Of a stretch of 64,000 nt of DNA, positions 55,938-64,000 are shown one piece after another (position 1 is the first letter of the stretch; each line of letters begins with the position of its first letter). The translations under genes and the position numbers were made by a program. The DNA is from Molanna angustata (Eukaryota > Arthropoda > Insecta > Trichoptera > Molannidae): contig OY754977.1 in assembly GCA_963576475.1 (NCBI GenBank), forward strand, positions 13,826,743 to 13,890,742, written 5' to 3'. The notes beneath the pieces were generated by a model. It was not told the DNA's origin, ran no database searches, and saw only the letters and a program-made list of their open reading frames with translations.

Positions 55938-57235
55938 ACTAGTTGCATGTAAAACATGAGATCCAACTGTCGATAGCGATAGTATGTATATGTATAGTTG
56001 AAGAATAAGTTCCTAACTATAAACCCATAAATCCAAATTATTGAATATTTTAAGATTTTTGTTTTCTATACAACACATGTAGGTATGTATGTCAAGATAG
56101 GACAGTATGAAGGTCAGTCCTTTTTTCCTACCCGGAATATGAAAACAGCATGATATTATGTATGTATGTTTGGAGATTAAGTATCTATTACGTCTTCTTA
56201 CATTGTGTATAGGCGACTGCCATACAAATTGTATGAAGCGATGTCGTCACTAAATTCAATTTTTAAAAAAAATGTTAAAAAATTTTGAGGAATACTACTA
56301 CAATGGTAATATTTTTTAATAGAAGTTAAATTATCTAATTGGGGTGTTTCGGTTTTTTTTCTATATTTTTAAAAACTTTGGAAATATAGCCAGTTAAACA
56401 CATAAATTTATCACAAATTTTTTTTTCTTAATAACAATTACTTTTGTCCACAATTGATGTAGTTATATTAAATAATAATCTTATAACTCTTGATTCCATC
56501 AGCCTTAAATTTCAGAATAATATAGATAGTTATAGGCCCACAAAACTTTATTCTCAGAATTCTTAAATATTCTTTCAGTCAACGGTTATCAACTTTTGAT
56601 TTTTTATTTAATTTAAGAAAATCATTTTTTTATGATAAATTTATGTGTTTAACAATTATATACAAATATCGAAAAACACCGAAACACCCCAACTAGATAA
56701 TTTAATTTTCTATAAAAAATGTATATCATAATATTAGGTAGGTACATCCCAAATCGTTTCATACAATTTTTTATTTTTTTATTTATAATAAACATGGCAT
56801 TTTACATACAGAGGTTTGACAACAATAATAAAGGTATATAAAAAAAAATTAAATGCTATACATATTTCAGACAGAGACAATGGAAAGGTATGTACACATA
56901 CACATCCAAACCATTGACACACTCTTGCGCTTTGTTGTCAATTAGCGATTTTGCTCTCCAATATGCTAGGGATAATCCCTGTGTTATATTGGATGCAGTC
57001 ATTGGTTTTGTAAGTTAAACAACATTATAAATTTGTGTGGCAGTATTGTTATTCTGGGTATAAAGAAAGGACTGACCTCTCCATTCTATCCTTTCTTGAC
57101 ATACATACATACCTTCAAGATTTGTATAAGAAACAAAATATTTTAAAATATTCAATTATTTTTTTGGTACCCATTCTTTAACTATACATTCTATCGCTAT
57201 TGACAGTTGAATCTCATGTGTTACATTAAATTAGT
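55938..57235. mobile_element. Foldback element family A, copy 2
   Basis: Left terminus actagttgcatgtaaaacat ... gatccaactgtcgatagcga (55938-55981) and right terminus ctatcgctattgacagttga ... tctcatgtgttacat (57191-57235) are inverse complements. Inner arms: ggtatgtatgtcaagatagg (56080) mirrored near 57100; ggggtgtttcggttttt (56341) mirrored at 56670-56695; ataaatttatgtgttta mirrored at 56635. A LINE 3' scrap interrupts the right arm at about 56778-57033. Confidence 0.88.
56778..57033 (-). mobile_element. LINE 3' scrap inside foldback A copy 2
   Basis: Edge tttttatttataataaacat then ggcattttacatac, the reversed LINE tail pattern. It splits the right-arm string that reads catacaatt|tg(t)atggcag in the left arm; AATTT at both edges may be the target duplication. 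Confidence 0.6.
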
Positions 57236-57925
57236 TCGATTATAACTATTAATGCAGGCCACAGTATATACAAAACAAACGTACTTAGGTACTTACGAGT
57301 AAAATGGGTAAAGTTCAAACGGTATTGACATAAGCGGCTTCAAGTCCAGCTAAACTTTTAATGGGAAAATTGACAAAAAGAAAAAAGATAAATGTCATAG
57401 ATGTTTTCCACAATAAGTACTCACTATATGTACATGGTGGTTAGGAACCTAATATTAAATACTTGTGCAGTTGAATGCAGCTTTTGAAACTTTCGAAAGC
57501 ATTTCTCGTCCTTAACATCTATTAAGCGGATTGATTAGAAATGATTCTTTTTATAAATTCCATTATTTTTGTTGTGATCCAAAAAAATTGCTGCAGTCTA
57601 AAACTATTTGTGACGACTTTAAACATTCACAGTAAAACAAATTAGTAGATCTGTATTTGAATACAAACTATGTTTTTCTTCTTGGCGTTGAAGGTCCTCC
57701 CGACGTTGACGATTAGTTCATAAAATATTCCTGGCCAGAGCAAATCAGTTATTCAACATTCCTTATAGTGGTGTTTTAGAGTTTTATAGGCCAAATATTT
57801 TCTTTATATTCTGAAATTTTAAGCCCTGTGCAACAAGCGAATCAAAAGTTATAAGGGGGACGGACACACACATATACACACAAGCGCACACACATACATA
57901 ACTCTTTTTATTCATCATTCATATA
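57236..57925. other. AT-rich, with a CA/TA-rich low-complexity patch at 57860-57900
   Basis: Only the cacacacatatacacacaag stretch stands out. No gene supported. Confidence 0.5.
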
Positions 57926-57929
57926 CAAA

Positions 57930-58350
57930 GCATATTTATATTAGTTGTATGGTCTCCTTTTTATAAATCTCACCAATATAAATTAGAAAAAGTTCAGCGA
58001 ACATTCATTAGATTTAACAATTTTAAATTATCGATTCCCCCTGAACAAATAAATTATAATTCTTTAATGTGTACACTTAAATTCAAAATAAGTACTATCA
58101 AGTAGAAGGACAATCAGTGATTTGATGATTTTATATAAGATTTTAATTTTGTTTATTGCCTAATCTTTAATTGTTTTTAATTTTATTTTTATTGTACTTC
58201 ACTACCTATGCATTTTGTAAATTTTTATATTATTTTTCTTGGTATTTTTTGTTGTTATAATTATGTATGTATGTATTTTGCTTCGTCGTTCATGAACGTT
58301 ATGTTTCGATAATTTGTAATTGTGTATGTAAAAGCCCATTTACGGCGTTT
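57930..58350 (+). mobile_element. Jockey-like LINE C-terminal fragment and 3' UTR
   Basis: + strand LVVWSPFYKSHQYKLEKVQR then TFIRFNNFKLSIPPEQINYN: the Y.S.VW.P.....LE.VQR.F.R block after RT. The 3' end tgtaaaagcccatttacggc leads into a (TAAA)n tail. Confidence 0.82.
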
Positions 58351-58397
58351 TTATAAAAAAATAAATAAATTAATAAATAAATTAATAAATAAATTAA

Positions 58398-58440
<43 letters not shown>

Positions 58441-58441
58441 G

Positions 58442-58476
<35 letters not shown>

Positions 58477-58496
58477 ACAAATAATTAAATTAAAAA

Positions 58497-58556
<60 letters not shown>

Positions 58557-58606
58557 ATTAATTAATAAATAAATAAATAAATAAATAAACAAATAAATAA
58601 ATAAAT
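58351..58606. repeat. (TAAA)n microsatellite, 256 bp
   Basis: ataaataaat repeats with a few taataa, gtaaat and aacaaa variants; continues the LINE tail at 58350, so it probably expanded from it. Confidence 0.93.
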
Positions 58607-58609
58607 GCT

Positions 58610-58905
58610 GAGAAGCTCCTATGTTGGTGTTTTTTTACTTCATATTTAATTTAGACCTGGCCATACAAAGTCATATACGCGGATCTTGGTTTGAAACTTT
58701 GTCGATATTTTAGGTAAAATAATTTCTCTTGATCAAATTTACAGTTGAATAACAAATATGTTGTGAAGCCTCAATGCTGGTGTTTTTTTAATTCAAACTT
58801 GGAAAAATCAAGCAAAATGTAGACCTGGTCATGCGAAATCATAAATGCGGATCTTTACTTTCGATATTTTAATAGAAATCATTTCTCTTTTGAATCATTT
58901 TATCA
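58610..58905 (+). repeat. Dispersed repeat E, two tandem copies
   Basis: gaagctcctatgttggtgtt ... gacctggccatacaaagtca ... gcggatctt (58612-58700) and gaagcctcaatgctggtgtt ... gacctggtcatgcgaaatca ... gcggatctt (58766-58856), each followed by cgatatttta and atttctctt. A third copy is at 49320-49435. Confidence 0.82.
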
Positions 58906-59259
58906 TCCATTTAATCTATTATAATATGTACCTATTCATAATAAGAACACTGGCGTCCAAAAGATTTCGACCGCTAAACAAATACACAAATTTGAACAGC
59001 CAATTAAAAGTTTGGGTTGTTGGACAACCACTCAAAACTGTCAGGATTTTCTCAAAATCCTCTAGATATTATTTTTGATAGGGACCTCATTTCAAGATGG
59101 ATGATTTCTAACATAATTGGCTATCAATCTCTGTTATTACGTACTGCAAGGAATATTATTATTATTATTTGTTGGAAAACGTAAAACCGGAAAAATAACG
59201 ACACAGATTTGTTTGATATCATCATTATTTTGTACTCTCCATAAAGTTGAGCTAAAGTA

Positions 59260-59385
59260 CTTCATGTACTAAAATGTTCATGTACCTACTATGATTTAAC
59301 GAAATTGGTCGAGACAAGATTCGAACTCGCGACCACTGGATTACTAGCCCAGTGCGCTAACCACTCTGCCATCGACCGATCTAAT
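59260..59385 (-). mobile_element. tRNA-derived SINE, family 1, copy 2
   Basis: Minus strand GGTCGATGGCAGAGTGGTTA, CTGGG-CTAGTAA-TCCAG, B box GAGTTCGAATC, then CCAATTTCGTTAAATCATAG. Tail is short. Confidence 0.85.
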
Positions 59386-59940
59386 CAATATGTAGGTATA
59401 TAATACACTGAAGGATACTGTATAGGCTAACAGGCGATTTATTATATTAACCTTTTTATTTTAATATGGACACGTTGATTTAACTGTAAGTAACTAGTTC
59501 ATTTAAGTAAAAAAATTGAAATCGATACCTAGTGTCAAGATTAAAGCCGCAGGTCATGTTAAAAAATATCACATATTCCAAGCAAATTCTATTATTACAT
59601 TATAATCTAGTTTTTTTCCTGGTTTTAATTATTTTATAAATTATCTCATCTACTCTGGCTACAATTTATACAATAATTTTTAATTAACAGGAAACCATAT
59701 TTCGTAATAATAAGCGAAAGGTCCATCTATAAAGAACAATTTCAAGAGAAATATATAATTACCAAGATTCGGATTGAAGTTGGCAAAGCCTCCGAAAAAC
59801 CTTCAAATATTATATGAAAATGAGTTTGGAAATTCAAATCAATTTTCATTATTAAGACGATGAATAATATTTTCTAAGTAATAATGGAATGGTATAAAAT
59901 TAATATTAATCATCTGTTGGTAACAACATCTGAACCTTAA
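59386..59940. other. AT-rich non-coding
   Basis: No supported feature between two SINE copies. Confidence 0.55.
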
Positions 59941-59947
59941 TAAAAAT

Positions 59948-60100
59948 AGATGGGTCTATGGCAGAGCGGTTAGCGGGCTGGGATAGTAATCCAGTGGTCG
60001 CGAGTGTGAATCCTGCCTCGACCGATTTCGTTCACCTATAGCACAAGCATTTATGGAATATGTTTATGTACTTGTTCATTTCAAGGACATATTAATTTTT
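59948..60100 (+). mobile_element. tRNA-derived SINE, family 1, copy 3
   Basis: GGGTCTATGGCAGAGCGGTT, ctgggatagtaatccag, CGAGTGTGAATCC (B box mutated), then CGATTTCGTTCACCTATAGC and aaggacatatt with an A-rich end at about 60110. Confidence 0.85.
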
Positions 60101-60239
60101 TATATAAAAAAAAAACAAAAAAAAATAAGTAGGTAAATAAATAAAAATTTATAACAATCTGCAAACTGTTTTGCGAAAATATTTTTCTTCTGGAATCGAT
60201 ATCGAATAAATAATTTGTTGTATGAAGGAAAAATAATTT

Positions 60240-60985
60240 GTTGTATGTAAAATGTATGAATGATGCCTGCATGCAGAACGGACTGTGATAAAATCTGCAT
60301 GTATGAAGTAGAGAACGAATGACTAGAACAAGTAGAGGAATAGTTTTACTTGAGGAGTATGTTGGAATGGAATTGAAGACCAGATAATGATATTGAAAGA
60401 AGAGTTATGGCAGGTAATATAAAAAACGGAGCGCTCAGACCAGTTATGTCCGATCCAAGAACCTCAAAGGAAGCTAAAATAGCCGTACATAATGGAATTG
60501 TAGTGTCTACTTTGACGTGGCAAAAGACGCATGTAAGTAGAATAAATGCTGTAGAAATGAGATCACTAAGAAGAGTATGTAATAGTGCGATATATGATAG
60601 ATTATAAAATGAAGACACAAGGAGAGAATGCTACATAAAGAAAAATAACGGGTATATAAGTAAAATATCAGTGAATGCCTCGAGGTAGTTTGGACGTATT
60701 AAAAGAATGAATCATGAACGACAGACCAAAAAAATATTCACGGGTGTAAAAGATGTAGTGAATAGCAGGGGTCGTCCCAGAAGGGTTGACATGACCATGT
60801 AAATGATATTTTGATACCTATTAGGAAACATTAGAATCTTGAACAATCAACAAGCATGTCTGAGACGATAAATGGATGTAAAGGAAGCCAGGAATTTGTG
60901 CTAAAATAGAGAAGTATGGTGCTCGGTTCTCTCTGTCTATCCTGTAAGGGACGTGTTGTGGTGGTATGTATGTATGTATGTATAT
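60240..60985 (+). mobile_element. RTE-like LINE 3' fragment
   Basis: Decayed + strand copy of the family at 52.7-54.3 kb: ERRVMAGNIKNGALRPVMSD, EAKIAVHNGIVVSTLTWQKT, NAVEMRSLRRVCNSAIYDRL, then gacatgaccatgtaaatgat and a (TATG)n end at 60965-60985. Many stops. Confidence 0.88.
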
Positions 60986-61685
60986 GTTTTATTTACATAT
61001 TACAAAGCATTAAGTTAGCTACTTATTTTAAATCTATGAAATTGATTTTACAGAAAAAATGTAGAAACATGAAAATTGATGAGCCATTTGATATGTAAGC
61101 AGTTTTACAGTCGACCTGTTATAAAAATTTTAATAAAATTATTTTGGAATTATTTCTAGTCTTATTGTAGAACCAAATCTTGATGTGTTTTTCTTTTACT
61201 TAAAAGAAATAAGAGAGGAATCAAAAAATAAATAAATTTGAGTTCATTATTACGAATTTAATATACATATACCTACCTATTTATATTTGTTTATCAAGCT
61301 GATATTTTTATCGAAATTTTATTTTCGTTACTAGAAAATCACATTGGATAAAAAAAATACAAGAAGGTACTTCGTATATTGAACTCTATCATTCTATTAT
61401 TTATTTCACTGAATTGAAATTACTTCTCCGTGGAAATTCTAGTGTGTCACGAATATGAAATAGCTTTTTCTGTGTAGGTAATTGAAATATTCTTGAATGT
61501 GTGAAACTTACTTATCTTGTTTCCGGGTACGATGTATTCTTTTAATATTTATATAGTAATGTTGAATCGTATTTTCTATATTTTCACACGATCGGAGAAT
61601 TCAAGTATTCTACTATTTTATCACTTTTGAATGTTTAGGAACCTACCACAGTACTGAAAATCTTGACAAATCACATTGGCGAATT
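60986..61685. other. AT-rich non-coding
   Basis: No supported feature. Confidence 0.55.
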
Positions 61686-61689
61686 TTAT

Positions 61690-62095
61690 TTTATGGAGTG
61701 GAATCGTGGACTCTAAGGGCTAGAGATAGAGACAGAATAGACGACGCGTTCATAATGTGGTGCTGAAGCAGAATGCTTAAAATTCCCTGGACAGCAAGAA
61801 GAACAAACATATGTATACTTCAACAACTTCTTATGTCTTGAACGGATACTCATGTTTTTTAGACATAGCTCGTAGAGGGGAAGACAGCTTTGAAAAGCTG
61901 ATCATGGTCGGAAAGGCGCCTAGTACAATAAGACTGAGAGGCAGTTCACCGATGCGTTGGTACGACCAAATTAGACAAAATACTCCTGCTACGACACTCG
62001 ATGGAGCCTTCCATCTGACAGCTGAAAGGACGACCTGGAGAGCAATGGTCAGCAGTAGGATACACGATAGCCACGACCTTCAGCATTGAAGACGA
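61690..62095 (+). mobile_element. RTE/BovB-like LINE C-terminal fragment
   Basis: ILFYGVESWTLRARDRDRID, RMLKIPWTARRTNICILQQL, then shifted DIARRGEDSFEKLIMVGKAP and SPMRWYDQIRQNT, ending before CATTGAAGACGACGACT. Same family as 29621-30018. At least one frameshift and several stops. Confidence 0.85.
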
Positions 62096-62474
62096 CGACT
62101 GGTAAGCTAAGTCGCCTAAATGAAAATCAAAAAAGTTATGTGAGCTTGCAGGTACCTATACATTATCTCTTTCACTTATATAGACACACTCACATACATA
62201 TACACACCCTTACACTCATACGTACACACATACATACACTCATGCACTATCATTCAGACATAAATGCTTTAAGTATGTAAGCACATCAGTCAAAATTTAT
62301 TGTTAATAATGTGGAAATTTGTTATTGGTTTTAGTCTTATACTCATGCATCTATATAAAAAATGTTATTATACTGTAAATTTCCCGAAAATTAAATAAAA
62401 TAAAAATAAAAAAAAATAAAAACAACAAAACAGTGAAAATATAACAAATTTTAATAATCTTGTTCGTTCCATGT

Positions 62475-62640
62475 CAGGTCTCCGACGCAAGTTGGCTATC
62501 ATTGCTGAGAAGCCATCTGTTCAGCCTTAGTCTGGTACAGTTCATCGACGTATCTGATGCCGGTCCATTCACAAATGTTGCGGAGCCATTATACGAAGGT
62601 ATTATTATTATTATTTGAAAAAGAAACTTCAACGCCTTTA
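62475..62640 (-). mobile_element. RTE-type LINE scrap, minus strand
   Basis: Minus strand ICEWTGIRYVDELYQTKAEQ then MASQQ, a segment that recurs as retroelement debris in arthropod genomes. Bounded by a (TTA)n run at 62600. Confidence 0.5.
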
Positions 62641-63369
62641 TGAAAATATTTGTTAGCTTACTTTTCAGTCAAATGAACAACTGGCTTGTCAATTTTAATG
62701 CTTTTACAATTGTAACATTAAGAAATATATGAGTAAGTACTGAACACAAAAAAAAATATTGATTCATACGGATGACAATGGAATTGGTAAAATAGCAAAG
62801 ATGGAAAATCCCAACAAACATACGTAGATAGCTACCGGGGAGACCACCGAAGATATACAAGAACAACTGGAGCTCCTTCTCCTAGGATAGTCATCATCAC
62901 AAACTGTCCATATACTAAACTAGAATTACGAGTATAAGATTGAGAAAAAAAATAGTTTATAGATTTCATTTTGTTTGACGAAGTCAAATAATCAAACTCA
63001 TTCATCTATTGTTATTTATTTAATGACAATTTCAATGATAGAAGCAGGAGCCCAGCCACTTTTAGTATTTTATTTTCTGGCCTTCCTAGAATGTTTATTA
63101 ATCTGCGTTTTGCCATTTCCTTTAACTGATTTCATTCCTCCCGTGCCTTTTTATGCCTCATAAACCAGATTCATCACAGTTTCTCACCCTACACGTGTTA
63201 AAATCATCTCTTTTCTTCTTTTTACTACATCTAATCACATTTTACACACTTTCTCAACAGTGTAACTTTCCTTTTCGCTCATATTCAAAATTATTTTTGT
63301 ACACAATCTTTTATTACTTTTTGCCGTTTTTTACATAAATTTTTATTTTTAATTACATACTTTTTTAAT
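62641..63369. other. AT-rich non-coding
   Basis: No supported gene. An RRSTGGPPKI-like scrap near 62840 may be LINE debris. Confidence 0.45.
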
Positions 63370-63465
63370 AGAGAATTTGTCCTTAAAACAAGAATATATA
63401 CATTCCCTAAATCAAGCATAAGTGCTTGTGCAATAGGTGAACGAAATCGGTCGTCGCAGTATTCG
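63370..63465 (-). mobile_element. tRNA-derived SINE, family 1, copy 4 (3' body only)
   Basis: Minus strand CGATTTCGTTCACCTATTGC, ACAAGCACTTATGCTTG and AAGGACAAATTC match the family 1 body; the tRNA head is cut off after about 15 bases. Confidence 0.75.
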
Positions 63466-63894
63466 ATGGTATTGTTATTACGAAATTTCTTGAACCACTG
63501 AGTCTTGTGTCGTAATACTTTGAAATATATTGTCAACATCAATTTTTTAATTAAAAAAATCATTTTTAGGTAGGTACATTCTTATTTTTTTATAAAATAA
63601 AAATGCGTAGGTACTTATCCTTTGTTATTTATTTATTTTTATTTACAAAATACATTTACATTCCAACTTACATACAACATACTTACATTTCGAATATCTC
63701 TTCACCAACACAACGCCTGTATTTCGTTGATCCACATTTGAAAAAAAAACAACATCCTTTTGGGTTTATTTGGACAAAATTACGCCACGTAGATTGGAAT
63801 TGTACCAAACCTACGTATGTATGCGTAATATGCGTTGTGCGTACATATAATTATTATTAACATGTAGTAATCAAAGATACATCCCCTTCCTGGC

Positions 63895-64000
63895 AGTGTT
63901 GTTAGATCTCGTTAGTTAATTCTCCATTATTCACATGCGACAAACTCGATTTTTGTACTGGAACGTGACGCGGTAACGGAATGAATGAGACGCGCGAGGA
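63895..64000. promoter_or_regulatory. CpG-containing patch at the right edge
   Basis: gaacgtgacgcggtaacgga and gagacgcgcgagga end the window and are much richer in CG than the preceding kilobases. Might begin a promoter or a GC-rich repeat; cut by the window edge. Confidence 0.25.

Noticed and set aside
62975..63338. Hydrophobic small open frames at 63.0-63.3 kb
   Set aside because: No family motif, no splice context; composition of T-rich DNA gives Phe/Leu-rich translations.

Overview
This is a 64 kb window of AT-rich animal nuclear DNA, almost certainly from an insect. The evidence is one spliced gene with GT-AG introns on the + strand, many decayed non-LTR retrotransposons of arthropod type, two tRNA-derived SINE families, foldback and MITE-like elements, and long satellites. 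The order of insect cannot be fixed from sequence alone. The abundant TAGGTA/TACCTA strings and the retroelement types would suit Lepidoptera or another order with large introns, but this is only an impression.

Positions 1-30.9 kb hold the 3' half of one host gene on the + strand, an orthologue of the Ras guanine-nucleotide exchange factor RasGRF1/2. I placed 20 coding exons by hand; every splice phase joins, giving 953 codons plus a stop. In order they encode the second PH domain (exons 1-3), the REM/Ras-GEF N domain (exons 3-4), a long Ser-rich linker with a YKQE-type hexapeptide repeat and a cluster of R-R-x-S (PKA-type) sites (exons 4-12), and the catalytic CDC25 RasGEF domain (exons 12-20). 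The N-terminal half (PH1, IQ, DH) would lie upstream of the window. Two linker exons (19289-19415 and 20861-20931) have phases that keep frame only if both are included or both skipped.

The introns are full of insertions: a jockey-like LINE (3.0-4.1 kb), a 759-bp pure TA tract (7.8-8.5 kb), RTE-like fragments, half of a Tc1-like transposon (9.8-10.7 kb), SINEs (11.5, 13.3, 24.5 kb), MITE copies with CTCCTCACTA termini, 176-bp and 73-bp tandem repeats, an R1-like LINE fragment (17.7-19.2 kb), and an RTE-in-RTE nest (29.0-30.3 kb).

From 30.9 to 64 kb I find no convincing host coding exon. The region is AT-rich sequence and mobile-element debris. Its best structures are a three-layer nest at 46.3-49.0 kb (foldback element containing a LINE, whose RNase H domain contains a MITE), a second foldback copy at 55.9-57.2 kb, another foldback family at 21.3 and 36.4-38.5 kb, an RTE-like LINE with a 5' inversion at 52.4-54.3 kb, and a strong 35.8 kb hairpin. 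Short GC/CpG-rich patches at 43.9-44.0 kb and at the right edge could be promoter or first-exon regions of neighbouring genes; that is unproven.
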